From assembly GCF_030140925.1 (NCBI RefSeq), contig NZ_JARBWD010000001.1, forward strand, positions 434,001-498,000: DNA of 64,000 bases, given 5' to 3'. The notes beneath the pieces are model-generated. The model was not told the DNA's origin, did not search any database, and was given only the letters and a program-made list of their open reading frames with translations. The stretch's first letter is position 1. The number at the start of each line of letters is the position of its first letter. The translations under genes were made by a program, and so were the position numbers. Origin of the DNA: Parerythrobacter aestuarii. Its GTDB lineage: Bacteria > Pseudomonadota > Alphaproteobacteria > Sphingomonadales > Sphingomonadaceae. Shown one piece after another: positions 16,592-24,371 of this stretch.

Positions 16592-16804
16592 ATGGCTGCA
16601 CCCAAGAAAAGCGCGGCCAAGAAAGCCTTTGCCTTGCGGCTCGATCCGGCAGTTCACGCCGCGGTCGAGCGGCTGGCGGGTGCCGAGCTGCGCAGCGCCA
16701 ATGCCCAGATCGAGATGCTGCTGCGCGAAGCGCTTGAGAAGCGCGGTATCGATGTCCGCAAGTCCGCCAAACCGCGCCGGGGCCGACCGCCAAAGGAAGA
16801 TTGA
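16592..16804 (+). CDS. Ribbon-helix-helix (Arc-like) DNA-binding protein with C-terminal AT-hook motif
   Basis: The 70-residue protein has a basic lead, a beta-strand FALRLDP (residues 13-19), helix A AVHAAVERLAG and helix B SANAQIEMLLREALEKRG, the ribbon-helix-helix fold used by Arc-type repressors and antitoxins. The tail KPRRGRPPKED (60-70) contains RGRP, the core of an AT-hook that binds the minor groove of AT-rich DNA. RHH proteins usually repress their own operon by binding dyads, and the AT-rich 34-bp dyad ahead of the SPFH gene is the obvious target. A good AGGAGG precedes the ATG. It sits 3 nt before the next gene. An antitoxin role is possible but no toxin-like partner is visible. 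Confidence 0.82.
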   Translation: MAAPKKSAAKKAFALRLDPAVHAAVERLAGAELRSANAQIEMLLREALEKRGIDVRKSAKPRRGRPPKED

Positions 16805-16807
16805 CCC

Positions 16808-17059
16808 ATGTTGCACAAGTTCTTCGAAGAGGGTGATTGGTTTGCGCCCAAGAGATTGGGGCAGGGGTCAGGCTGGCCAATTGCGTGGCAAGGCTGGGTC
16901 CTGCTGATCGGTTTTCTTACCCTCGTGCTTGGAATAGCGTTTTTTATCGACGGCGGAACGCCGCTGGAGATGGCGATCGGGGTTGGCAGCATCATTGTGC
17001 TCACCATCCCGTTTATGATCATCGTCAGGAACCGCACTCCGGGCAGGTGGAAAAAGTGA
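16808..17059 (+). CDS. Small two-helix membrane protein of the SPFH/RHH cassette
   Basis: The 83-residue product has a Trp-rich amphipathic N-terminus (FFEEGDWFAPKRLGQGSGWP), two predicted transmembrane helices (about residues 27-47 and 54-73) and a basic C-terminal tail RNRTPGRWKK. I do not recognise the family. It begins 3 nt after the RHH stop, so the three genes are one transcript. The basic tail and short loop suggest a hairpin insertion with both ends in the cytoplasm. It could be a partner of the SPFH scaffold. I see no toxin or enzyme motif. Confidence 0.65.
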   Translation: MLHKFFEEGDWFAPKRLGQGSGWPIAWQGWVLLIGFLTLVLGIAFFIDGGTPLEMAIGVGSIIVLTIPFMIIVRNRTPGRWKK

Positions 17060-17138
17060 CAGGTTTGCGGTCTGCGCCCCTCGCAAGACACCCGAAAAGT
17101 TAGCGGCCCGTTAACCCTTTTCAGTTAGGACGGGCGGC

Positions 17139-18137
17139 ATGGAAAACTCTGCCCGCCTTCCGCATGCACGCCCCGCTGTTTCGCGCCCTTCGAACTGGGT
17201 GTTCGGCGTTGTCGCCGCTGCCGCCATTGCGTTGATCCCGGTCGCTGCCGTGCTGGCGCAGCCGGCCCCCGCGCCATTCACGGTAGTCGAGAGCGGGCAA
17301 GGTTTCGGCAACCTGCAACAGGCGGTGGATGCGATCGGTACCGGTACCGGCACGATTGCCATTGCCCCGGGCACCTGGCGCCAATGCGCCGTGCAGCAGG
17401 TCGGCAGCGTGGCCTTTTTCGCCAGCGAGCCGGGCACTGCCATTCTCGACGGGGTGGAATGCGAAGGCAAGGCAGCGCTGGTCCTGCGCGGGCGCGAAGC
17501 CAGCGTGTCAGGCCTCGTCTTTCGCAACATGGCGGTGGCCGATTTCAACGGTGCCGGCATCCGGCTGGAGAAAGGCAACCTGACTGTCGCCAACAGCTGG
17601 TTCGTTGACAGCCAGCAAGGCATCCTCACCGCGCACGACCCTTCTATCAGGCTGGTCATCGACCGTTCGACCTTCTCCGGCCTTGGCACCTGCGAAGGTG
17701 ACGGCGGCTGTGCGCATTCGATCTACACCGGTACGATCGCCCACTTGCGCATCACGCGCAGCCGCTTCGAGCGCGGCACGGGTGGGCATTACGTCAAGTC
17801 GCGCGCGCGCCGCACCGATATCGCGGCATCCAGTTTCGACGATTCCGCCGGTCGCTCGACCAATTACATGATTGACTTGCCGCAGGGCTCGATTGGCCAG
17901 ATCACCAACAACTGGTTTGTTCAGGGCCGCGACAAGGAGAATTACTCCGCCTTCATCGCGGTCGGCGCAGAAGAAGGCGACCAGAGCTCCAACGGGCTCG
18001 TTATCGCCGGCAACGATGCCCGTTTCGTGCCGGGCCTGCAGCGTAACTCGGTGTTCGTGGCAGATTGGGGCGGCGATCAGGTCACGATTGAGGACAATGT
18101 ACTCGGCCCCGGCCTCAAGCGTTACGAACGTCGCTAA
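17139..18137 (+). CDS. Secreted right-handed beta-helix repeat protein
   Basis: The 332-residue protein starts with a basic stretch and a hydrophobic signal or anchor (about residues 20-41, ending VLAQPAPA). It continues with short repeated strands of the kind VLRGREASVSGLVFRNMAVAD, each with Asn/Asp turns (NSWF, NNWF, GND), typical of parallel beta-helices. Proteins with this fold include pectate lyases, alginate-modifying enzymes and structural adhesins. I see no clear catalytic Asp cluster that would fix an enzyme class. The pair CEGDGGCAHS suggests a disulfide in the middle. Its stop overlaps the stop of the convergent GNAT gene by 4 nt (CTAA). Confidence 0.75.
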   Translation: MENSARLPHARPAVSRPSNWVFGVVAAAAIALIPVAAVLAQPAPAPFTVVESGQGFGNLQQAVDAIGTGTGTIAIAPGTWRQCAVQQVGSVAFFASEPGTAILDGVECEGKAALVLRGREASVSGLVFRNMAVADFNGAGIRLEKGNLTVANSWFVDSQQGILTAHDPSIRLVIDRSTFSGLGTCEGDGGCAHSIYTGTIAHLRITRSRFERGTGGHYVKSRARRTDIAASSFDDSAGRSTNYMIDLPQGSIGQITNNWFVQGRDKENYSAFIAVGAEEGDQSSNGLVIAGNDARFVPGLQRNSVFVADWGGDQVTIEDNVLGPGLKRYERR

Positions 18138-18634
18138 CCGAACGCGGGCGCGAGCGTGATCTGGCCGCTGGGCGGATCACCCTCGAACTGCAGCATTTGC
18201 AAGTAGGGATCCAGCGCATCCGACAGCGTGAGTGCGTGTTCGCGGGTGAAGCCGAAGCGGGAATAATAGTCCGGATCGCCAACCAGCAGGATGCCTGCAG
18301 CCCCGCTCCCCTGAAGCCGGTCGAGTCCGGCTTCGATCAGCGATGAGCCGATCCCCGAATTCTGTCCGCTCGGGATCACTGACACCGGCGCCAGCTGGTA
18401 CCACTTCCCTTCCGATCCGGCGATCGCAACCGGCGAAAAGGAAATATGCCCGACGATGGCCTTGTCGGAATTGCAGGCCACGAGCGAGAGCACCAGGTCC
18501 CCCTGGACCCGCAGCCGCTCGATCAGCTCGCCTTCATCGCCGTCGGCATGCGGCATGTCGCGAAAGGCCGCATCGGTCAGGGCCCGGATCGCTCTTTCGT
18601 CGCCGGGCTGCTCGCTACGTATGGAAACGGTCAT
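18134..18634 (-). CDS. GNAT family N-acetyltransferase
   Basis: The 166-residue protein has the GNAT acetyl-CoA-binding pattern: LAPVSVIPSGQNSGIGSSLI holds the Q/RxxGxG/A-like loop (QNSGIGS), followed by GLDRLQGSGAAGILLVGDPDYYSRFGF. The latter block is typical of the YhbS-like group. The substrate could be a small amine or a protein N-terminus and cannot be read from sequence. The ATG overlaps the ribA stop (ATGA), so it is translated with ribA and xth as the last gene of that leftward operon. Confidence 0.85.
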   Translation of the reverse strand: MTVSIRSEQPGDERAIRALTDAAFRDMPHADGDEGELIERLRVQGDLVLSLVACNSDKAIVGHISFSPVAIAGSEGKWYQLAPVSVIPSGQNSGIGSSLIEAGLDRLQGSGAAGILLVGDPDYYSRFGFTREHALTLSDALDPYLQMLQFEGDPPSGQITLAPAFG

Positions 18635-19695
18635 GGCAACAGGTGGCCTGACCGGTCACGCTTCGTTTCGAGGTAGCGGCGATTGTGCGGGTTGGGCGGC
18701 AGCACATGCTCCACCCGGCGTGCGATCGATATTCTCTGGTCTTCCAACGCGACGACCTTTCTTGTGTTATTGGTGAGGAGTCCAATCTCACCGATACCAA
18801 GTAGCGTTAGCATCCGTGCCGCCGTTGTAAAATCCCGACTTTCGTCAGGCAGGCCGAGCCTCTCGTTAGCCTCGACTGTGTCGAAACCCTGATCTTGCAG
18901 GCGATAGGCGCGCATCTTGTTGACGAGGCCGATGCCGCGCCCCTCCTGTCGCATGTAGAGGAGGACACCATATCCACCGTTCTCGGCCTCCTCGGCCATC
19001 CGCGCCAGCGCGGCATCGAGCTGCGGTCCGCAATCGCATTTGAGGCTGCCGAGGATGTCGCCGGTCAGGCATTCCGAATGCAGCCGTACCAGTGGCACCT
19101 TGCCTGCCATCTGCTTGCCGATGATCAGCGCGCAATGTTCGCGCATGTCATCGGCCTTGCGGAACACCACCAGTTCTGCGTCTTCCCCGGCAGCGATCGG
19201 CAACCGGGCGCGGGTAGCGATCTTCAGCCGAGCGGGATCGGACCATGCGGCGAGGTCGGCGGGCGCAACCGGTTGCGCTTCTCCGGCGTTCTCCGGCGCG
19301 ACCATGAAGGCAGGCAGGATCCCGGCGATGCGGGCCAGCTCCATAGCCGTCTCGGCTGCCGCGTGCCATGCCAGCGGTTCGGCCTTGAACGGACCCTTGA
19401 GAGGATTGGCAAGGTCTAGCGCCGGGTCCGCCACGGCCGTGGCAAGGCGGAGGTCGAATGGTTCGGCTCCTCGTATCAGCACCGGGGCATGCGGCACGGC
19501 CGCATCGAGCTGGTTGATGAGCTTGAGTGTCGCTGCGCGGGCGGCAGAAATCAGCAGGTGCGACGAGCTCGCTGTCGCTTCAATTGCCGTTTCGACCGGC
19601 AGCAAGATACCCGCACCCTCGACCTCGATTGGCCAGCCATGCCTCAGCGCATCGATCGCTTGCGCTGCCCGGCGGGAGGGTGACGGCCCACTCAG
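18631..19695 (-). CDS. ribA: GTP cyclohydrolase II, probable CTG start
   Basis: RibA opens riboflavin synthesis by converting GTP to diaminopyrimidine phosphate. The C-terminal half holds the zinc site (HSECLTGDILGSLKCDCGPQ), the RQEGRGIGL catalytic loop and the DTVEAN motif. The N-terminal ~150 residues are a divergent extension rather than an intact RibB domain. No ATG, GTG or TTG is well placed at the 5' end. The frame enters from inside xth, and homology-like sequence begins at LSGPSPSRRAAQAID. The first codon of that block is CTG at 19695-19693, overlapping the xth stop (CTGA) with GGAG 8 nt upstream. A 354-residue product from CTG is the best fit. GTG or TTG starts elsewhere would overlap xth by over 100 bp or remove about 30 residues. 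Confidence 0.85.
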   Translation of the reverse strand: MSGPSPSRRAAQAIDALRHGWPIEVEGAGILLPVETAIEATASSSHLLISAARAATLKLINQLDAAVPHAPVLIRGAEPFDLRLATAVADPALDLANPLKGPFKAEPLAWHAAAETAMELARIAGILPAFMVAPENAGEAQPVAPADLAAWSDPARLKIATRARLPIAAGEDAELVVFRKADDMREHCALIIGKQMAGKVPLVRLHSECLTGDILGSLKCDCGPQLDAALARMAEEAENGGYGVLLYMRQEGRGIGLVNKMRAYRLQDQGFDTVEANERLGLPDESRDFTTAARMLTLLGIGEIGLLTNNTRKVVALEDQRISIARRVEHVLPPNPHNRRYLETKRDRSGHLLP

Positions 19696-20489
19696 AAAGT
19701 GAACTCCGTGGTCAGCGGGATATGGTCGGAGGGTTTCTCCCAGTCGCGGGCATCCTCGAACACACTGTGCGCGGTTGCCTGCGCGGCCAGTTCGCGGCTG
19801 GCCCACATATGGTCGAGCCTCCGCCCGCGATCGCCCTTGCGCCAGTCCTTCGCCCGGTAGCTCCACCAGCTGTAATAGCGTTCGGGAGCCTTGATGTACT
19901 CACGCCCGATATCTGCCCAGCCATGCGCGTCCATGAAGCGCTGCAAGGTTTCGACTTCGATCGGCGTGTGGCTGACGACCTTGAGCAGCTGCTTGTGGTT
20001 CCACACGTCGCTTTCCAAGGGGGCGATGTTGAAGTCGCCGACGATCAGTGTGGGGCGATCGATCTTGTCGGCCCAGCGGGTCATCCGCTCAAGAAAATCG
20101 AGCTTCTGGCCGAACTTGGGATTTATCTCGCGGTCCGGTTCGTCGCCACCGGCGGGGACATAGACATTCTCGATGACAGTGCCCTTGCCAGGCCCCTCGC
20201 CGAGCTCGACCCCGACATGGCGAGCCTCGCCATTGTCCTGCCAGTCATGCCGAGAGAACTCCGTGAACGGCACCTTCCCGACCGTCGCCACGCCGTGATA
20301 GCCCTTCTGCCCGTGGATCGCGAAGTGCTCGTAACCCAGCGCGCGAAACACTTCGTAGGGAAACTGGTGCTCCTGGCACTTGATCTCCTGCAGGCACAGG
20401 ATGTCGGGTGATTGCTCCTTGAGGAAGCGCTCCACGATCGGCATCCGCAGGCGGACCGAATTGATATTCCATGTCGTTACTGAAACCAT
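19692..20489 (-). CDS. xth: Exodeoxyribonuclease III
   Basis: This 265-residue enzyme of the exonuclease III/AP endonuclease family cuts at abasic sites during base-excision repair. Visible signatures are TTWNINSVRLR at the N-terminus, LCLQEIKCQE with the metal-binding Glu, VGDFNIAPLESDVWN, and the C-terminal PSDHIPLT with the catalytic Asp-His pair. ATG 20489 gives the conserved start MVSVTTWNINSVR. The gene heads the leftward xth-ribA-GNAT operon and its stop overlaps the ribA start. The promoter must lie in the roughly 130-bp gap shared with the divergent alkaline phosphatase gene. Confidence 0.93.
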   Translation of the reverse strand: MVSVTTWNINSVRLRMPIVERFLKEQSPDILCLQEIKCQEHQFPYEVFRALGYEHFAIHGQKGYHGVATVGKVPFTEFSRHDWQDNGEARHVGVELGEGPGKGTVIENVYVPAGGDEPDREINPKFGQKLDFLERMTRWADKIDRPTLIVGDFNIAPLESDVWNHKQLLKVVSHTPIEVETLQRFMDAHGWADIGREYIKAPERYYSWWSYRAKDWRKGDRGRRLDHMWASRELAAQATAHSVFEDARDWEKPSDHIPLTTEFTF

Positions 20490-20550
20490 GGCGGTTGCCT
20501 TAGGTCGGGCATGTGCCAGCGGCAAGGCCGCGCGCACCCCTCTATGCCAG

Positions 20551-20568
20551 CTTTCTCTTGGTTGTCAT
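20551..20568 (+). promoter_or_regulatory. Weak PHO-box-like direct repeat upstream of phoA
   Basis: CTTTCTC-TTGG-TTGTCAT has the 7-4-7 layout of a PhoB site (CTGTCAT-N4-CTGTCAT). The second half matches 6 of 7 and the first half 4 of 7. It ends 48 bp before the phoA start, nearly the same distance as the strong site upstream of pstS. Confidence 0.4.
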
Positions 20569-20616
20569 GACCAAGCGCGATAGCAGGGCGCAACACTGAA
20601 CCAGCGGAGGTATCCC

Positions 20617-22038
20617 ATGCGCTCGTCTCACCTCGTCCTTACAGCTCTCGCTGCCATGGCCATGCCCCTTGCCGGGTGCACGACCGCCTATGCGCAGGAT
20701 ACGGTGGAGACCGCCGCTTCTGCAGAGCCGGTTACCAAGGAACGCAAGGCCAAGAACGTCATCCTGTTCATCGGCGACGGGATGGGCATTTCGACCATCA
20801 CCGCGATGCGAATCTATGCCGGGCAGAAACAGGGGCAGACCGGCGAAGAATATGTCCTGCCGTTCGAAACCTTCGACAATGTTGCGCTGGTCAAGACCTA
20901 CAATGTCAACGCACAGGTCCCGGACAGCGCTGGTACGGCGACAGCGATGAATTCGGGACGGAAGACCAATATCGGCTTTATCGGCATCGGGCCCGAAGCC
21001 GCGCGCGGCGATTGCGTCGGCGGCCAGCAGCACCCGCTGCCGCTGCTCAGCGAGAAAGCCAAGGCGCGCGGTATGGCGGTTGGCGTCGTCAGCACGGCGC
21101 GCATCACCCATGCCACCCCGGCTGCGGTCTATGCCCGCAGCACCGATCGCAACTGGGAAGCGGACGCCTGGATCCCCGAAGACCAGCGCGGGTCGGGCTG
21201 CAAGGATATCGCCCGGCAGCTTGTCGACTCCGATCTCGACCTGGCGCTGGGCGGCGGATTGGGTGGCTTCTTCGGCAGTGACAAGGGCGGCCGCAGGCTG
21301 GAGGCGGGCGCAGACTTGCCCGCTGAATGGGTTGCTCGCACCGGCGGCACATTTGTCACCGATGCTGCCGGGCTGGCCGCGGCTCCCTTGGGCGCGCCGG
21401 TGCTTGGCCTCTTTTCGCCTAGCCACATGACCTACACGGCGCAGCGCACCGAGGACACGGCAGAACCGACGCTGACCGCCATGACGGCAGAGGCGATCAA
21501 GCGGCTCGCGGGCAATCCCGATGGCTACTACCTGATGGTCGAAGCGGGCCGGATCGATCACGGCCACCACGAAGGCAAGGCGGGGCTCGCGCTGGAAGAC
21601 GGGCTGGAATTCGCCCGCGCGATCCAGTGGGCGCTCGACAACACTGATCCGGAAGAAACGCTGATCCTTGTTACCGCCGATCACAGCCACGTGTTCACGA
21701 TCGCCGGCTACCCAAAGCGCGGCAACCCGATCCTGGGCCTGGTGGTCGCACCTGAAGGGGAAGGTGAAGACGACGGGCCGATGCTGGCTGAGGACGGCAA
21801 ACCCTACACGACGCTGGGCTATGCCAACGGACCTGGTGCGGTCTCCGGTGAGCGCCCGGTCCCGGACACGGGCGTGACTGCGGCCCAGCAGGCGCTTGTC
21901 CCGACGGGCAGTGAAACCCATGCCGGTGAGGACGTGGCGCTCTACGCCCACGGCCCCGGCGCCGAAGACGTGCGCGGGGTGATGGAGCAGGACCGGATCT
22001 ATGACGTGATGGCGGGCGCGTTGGGGTTGCAGGACTAG
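20617..22038 (+). CDS. phoA: Alkaline phosphatase, PhoA family
   Basis: The 473-residue secreted enzyme hydrolyses phosphomonoesters in the periplasm to free phosphate. VILFIGDGMG binds metal near the N-terminus, Ser 104 in VPDSAGTATAM is the nucleophile, EAGRIDHGHHEGKA supplies Asp/His ligands, and VTADHSHVF gives a third set. The N-terminus (MRSSHLVLTALAAMAMPLAGC) has either a signal peptidase I site after AYAQ or a lipobox at LAGC, so it may be membrane-anchored. GCGGAGG precedes the ATG. A weak PHO box lies 48 bp upstream, in line with induction under phosphate starvation. Gene symbol is by family. Confidence 0.9.
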   Translation: MRSSHLVLTALAAMAMPLAGCTTAYAQDTVETAASAEPVTKERKAKNVILFIGDGMGISTITAMRIYAGQKQGQTGEEYVLPFETFDNVALVKTYNVNAQVPDSAGTATAMNSGRKTNIGFIGIGPEAARGDCVGGQQHPLPLLSEKAKARGMAVGVVSTARITHATPAAVYARSTDRNWEADAWIPEDQRGSGCKDIARQLVDSDLDLALGGGLGGFFGSDKGGRRLEAGADLPAEWVARTGGTFVTDAAGLAAAPLGAPVLGLFSPSHMTYTAQRTEDTAEPTLTAMTAEAIKRLAGNPDGYYLMVEAGRIDHGHHEGKAGLALEDGLEFARAIQWALDNTDPEETLILVTADHSHVFTIAGYPKRGNPILGLVVAPEGEGEDDGPMLAEDGKPYTTLGYANGPGAVSGERPVPDTGVTAAQQALVPTGSETHAGEDVALYAHGPGAEDVRGVMEQDRIYDVMAGALGLQD

Positions 22039-22054
22039 CTCAGCCCCGTCCCTC

Positions 22055-22094
22055 AAAAAAAACCCTCGTGCCGGGGGCAATTGGCACGAGGGTT
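22055..22094 (-). terminator. Bidirectional hairpin with T tract on the minus strand
   Basis: A perfect 12-bp stem (AACCCTCGTGCC with GGCACGAGGGTT) has a 10-nt loop. On the minus strand it is followed by eight T residues, so it ends leftward transcription from lolA. It may also slow transcripts leaving phoA. The rest of the gap to lolA (22095-22273) shows nothing I can name. Confidence 0.8.
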
Positions 22095-22273
22095 CCATGT
22101 GAGCGTTCGTCACGCTGTGAACAAAACGGACTTTATTGGAAGGACGAGGCAACAGGGGGGAAACCCGCCTCCCATCCGCTTTGTGAAACAAGATTACAGC
22201 GATTCGGCTTGCTTGGGAATGAACGGCATGTCGCGCTTTGTCGCAATTGCCCGTCAATTGGGAGACGAAGCGT

Positions 22274-22936
22274 TTATCCGGGGCGACGGGTGGTCCGGCG
22301 CGGGTCCTTGTACCTGAACGCCGAGTCGCTGACGGCCACGCCGTAGCGGTGATTCGTCAGCCGCACGGTGGTGCGGTTGTTCTGCGCATCGAGCGCCACC
22401 CAGTTGGTCAGCTGCCACCCGCCGGGTGCCTTTCCGTCGCGAATGAAGATGAGGGTGATAATGCCGAATTCCGGCTTCTTGGGGTCGCGTACTTCGACGC
22501 TCATCACAGCCGGATTGCTGGTCTGGATCAGCCTGCCGTACCGCTTCACGTCGCGGTTGGGATCGAGCAGCGCGCCCAGCGGTGAATTCTTGATCGGCCA
22601 GCGCTGGACCTGGTTCACTTCGTAGTCGATCATGGTCATCGAACTGCCGTTGGAAACCACCAGCAGCGGGACGCCTTTCTCGTATTCGAAGCGAATCTTG
22701 CCCGGGCGCTTGAGCGTCATTTCGCCAGAGACGGTCTGGCCCTTGCGGTCAGTCTGCGAAAACTTCGCCTTGAGCGTGGAGATCCCGCGTAGCGCGGCGA
22801 CGGCATCGTCGAGCGTGCCGGCCGACTGGGCGTAGGCAGCCTCCGGCGCGCTAAGAAGAGATAGCGCGGGAGCACAAACGGCAAGCGCCGCGGCAAGCGC
22901 GGCGCTCGTGCGAAACGATGGAGGTATCCGGTTCAT
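22274..22936 (-). CDS. LolA-like periplasmic lipoprotein carrier
   Basis: LolA ferries lipoproteins from the inner to the outer membrane. The 220-residue product starts MNRIPPSFRTSAALAAALAV and has a signal peptide ending AYAQ. Blocks typical of the LolA fold follow: LRGISTLKAKFSQTDRKGQTVSGEM, LKRPGKIRFEYEKGVPLLVVSNG, and a Lys/Asn-rich C-terminal strand set. The longer open frame upstream runs through the L33 gene in another frame and is rejected. The gene is leftward and ends before the strong hairpin at 22055. The family call is good; the role in this organism is by homology. Confidence 0.88.
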   Translation of the reverse strand: MNRIPPSFRTSAALAAALAVCAPALSLLSAPEAAYAQSAGTLDDAVAALRGISTLKAKFSQTDRKGQTVSGEMTLKRPGKIRFEYEKGVPLLVVSNGSSMTMIDYEVNQVQRWPIKNSPLGALLDPNRDVKRYGRLIQTSNPAVMSVEVRDPKKPEFGIITLIFIRDGKAPGGWQLTNWVALDAQNNRTTVRLTNHRYGVAVSDSAFRYKDPRRTTRRPG

Positions 22937-23013
22937 ACGCGCCGCTTTAGGGAATCGGCGCTGAACTGTCACTGACAACGGGAATTTCTCCCCGTTCAGG
23001 AAGCCGGCAGATC

Positions 23014-23181
23014 TTACTTGATCTTGGCTTCCTTGAACTCGACGTGCTTGCGCACGACCGGGTCGTACTTGCGGAAGGTCATCTTCTCGGTGATGTTCCG
23101 CGGGTTCTTCTTGGTCACATAGTAGAAGCCCGTGTCTGCGGTCGAGACGAGCTTGATCTTGACGGTAGCGGGCTTCGCCAT
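23014..23181 (-). CDS. rpmG: 50S ribosomal protein L33
   Basis: The 55-residue protein begins [29 protein letters not shown] and ends [10 protein letters not shown], the L33 pattern. It lacks the two CxxC pairs, so it is the zinc-independent form common in alphaproteobacteria. AGGAAAG lies 5 nt upstream of the ATG. It is a single leftward gene between lolA and arfB. The region 23182-23311 upstream presumably holds its promoter, though no strong motif stands out. Confidence 0.95.
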   Translation of the reverse strand: MAKPATVKIKLVSTADTGFYYVTKKNPRNITEKMTFRKYDPVVRKHVEFKEAKIK

Positions 23182-23311
23182 GGTGCTTTCCTGAACTGTC
23201 TGGTGTGGCCTTGAGGACCGAAAAAATACAGGCGGCACGCGCGCGTACCGCCACATCGGCGCGCCCATTGAGCGATTCACGGGGGAAAGTCAAGGTTCGT
23301 TAGCGCGTGGC

Positions 23312-23728
23312 CTACCAGTCCGAAGGCGAGACCTTGCCGCGATTGGCCTTGACCGCGCCGCGGGCCTTCTTGGCCTTGAGCCGCTGGAGTTTTCCTGCCC
23401 GGCTGACCCGGCTCTTGGCGCGCCGCTTGGGCTGGCGATGGGCCTCCTCGAGCAGCGCTTCGAGCTTTTCGCGGGCCAGCTGGCGGTTGGCTTCCTGGGT
23501 CCGATGCTGGCGAGCGGTAATGATGAGTACTCCGGCCGCTGTCAGCTTGCTGCCCGCCAGCATCCGCAGCCGCGCGAAGACCGGAGGCGGCAACCGCAGG
23601 CGGTAGATGTTGACCCGCAGCTGGACTTCGGTCGCGACCTTGTTGGCATTCTGGCCGCCCGGGCCGGATCCGGCGAGGAAATTCTCTTCTGCCAGCGCAT
23701 GGGCCCTGGCAATAAGATCGCTATCCAT
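23312..23728 (-). CDS. arfB: Alternative ribosome-rescue factor B (peptidyl-tRNA hydrolase-like, GGQ)
   Basis: ArfB (YaeJ) enters stalled ribosomes with an empty mRNA channel and releases the peptide. The 138-residue product has the catalytic GGQ at residues 24-26 in GSGPGGQNANKVATEV and a basic C-terminal tail with many Lys and Arg (RQPKRRAKSRVSRAGKLQRLK) that fits the mRNA channel, as in E. coli ArfB. ATG 23728 lies inside the end of the rluA gene, an 8-nt overlap, so translation is probably coupled. It is the last gene of the pabBC-rluA-arfB operon. Confidence 0.92.
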   Translation of the reverse strand: MDSDLIARAHALAEENFLAGSGPGGQNANKVATEVQLRVNIYRLRLPPPVFARLRMLAGSKLTAAGVLIITARQHRTQEANRQLAREKLEALLEEAHRQPKRRAKSRVSRAGKLQRLKAKKARGAVKANRGKVSPSDW

Positions 23729-24371
23729 CTCGGGCACCCATAGCGACAAAGTCGGCAGGCAGCGGCGCAACTGCCACTATGGGCGGCTTGCCTTCGCGCT
23801 CGACCGACAGCCCTGCGGCATGGAGCATAGTCCGCGGCCCGCTGGTCGTATCGCCGTAGACAGGATCACCGAGCAACGGCAGGCCGAGGCCGGCGGCCGC
23901 ATGGATCCGGATTTGGTGGGTGCGCCCGGTCTCGGGCGTGAACTCGATTAGCGTGCCCAGATCGAGGGTTTGCAGCACCCGCCAGTGCGTGACCGACGGC
24001 TTGCCTTTCTTCGCGGCGATCATCCGCCAGCCCTTTTCGGCACTGCTGATCTTGCTGAGCGCCAGTTCGATCGTGCCTGCGTCCGTTTCCGGCACCCCGG
24101 AAACGATGCCGAGGTACCGCTTGCCAACCTTGCGCTCTTCAAAGGCGCGGGCAAACCGCTTCAGCGCCTTGGGATTGCGCGCCAGCAGCAGGCAGCCGCT
24201 GGTATCGGTGTCGATGCGATGGACGGGCACGGGCGGACGCTGGAAGCCGAGTTTGAGCGCGTCGAGATGGTCCTCCAGCGATGGCCCACCCTTGCGCGGG
24301 CGCTCGATCGGCAGCCCCGCCGGTTTGTCGATGACCAATGCTTCGCCGTCTTCGAAGAGAATATCGATCAT
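23721..24371 (-). CDS. RluA family pseudouridine synthase
   Basis: The 216-residue enzyme isomerises uridines in rRNA or tRNA. The catalytic Asp lies in VHRIDTDTSGCLLLARN, the RluA motif II, and the C-terminal part has GRTHQIRIHAAAGLGLPLLGD. There is no N-terminal S4 domain, so it is a short RluA- or TruC-like form. The target position cannot be deduced. The ATG overlaps the pabBC stop by 4 nt (ATGA), placing it second in a leftward operon with ArfB downstream. Confidence 0.88.
   Translation of the reverse strand: MIDILFEDGEALVIDKPAGLPIERPRKGGPSLEDHLDALKLGFQRPPVPVHRIDTDTSGCLLLARNPKALKRFARAFEERKVGKRYLGIVSGVPETDAGTIELALSKISSAEKGWRMIAAKKGKPSVTHWRVLQTLDLGTLIEFTPETGRTHQIRIHAAAGLGLPLLGDPVYGDTTSGPRTMLHAAGLSVEREGKPPIVAVAPLPADFVAMGARDG

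Noticed and set aside
16592..17059. Toxin-antitoxin pair (RHH antitoxin plus small membrane toxin)
   Set aside because: The second protein has two helices and a Trp-rich lead rather than a known toxin pattern, and an SPFH gene heads the operon; the idea remains possible but unsupported.
18631..19866. ribA start far upstream inside xth
   Set aside because: The extra ~57 residues are an out-of-frame reading of xth with no family resemblance.
22081..22317. Possible small gene in the phoA-lolA gap
   Set aside because: It begins inside the terminator stem, overlaps the 3' end of lolA, has no ribosome binding site and no familiar sequence.
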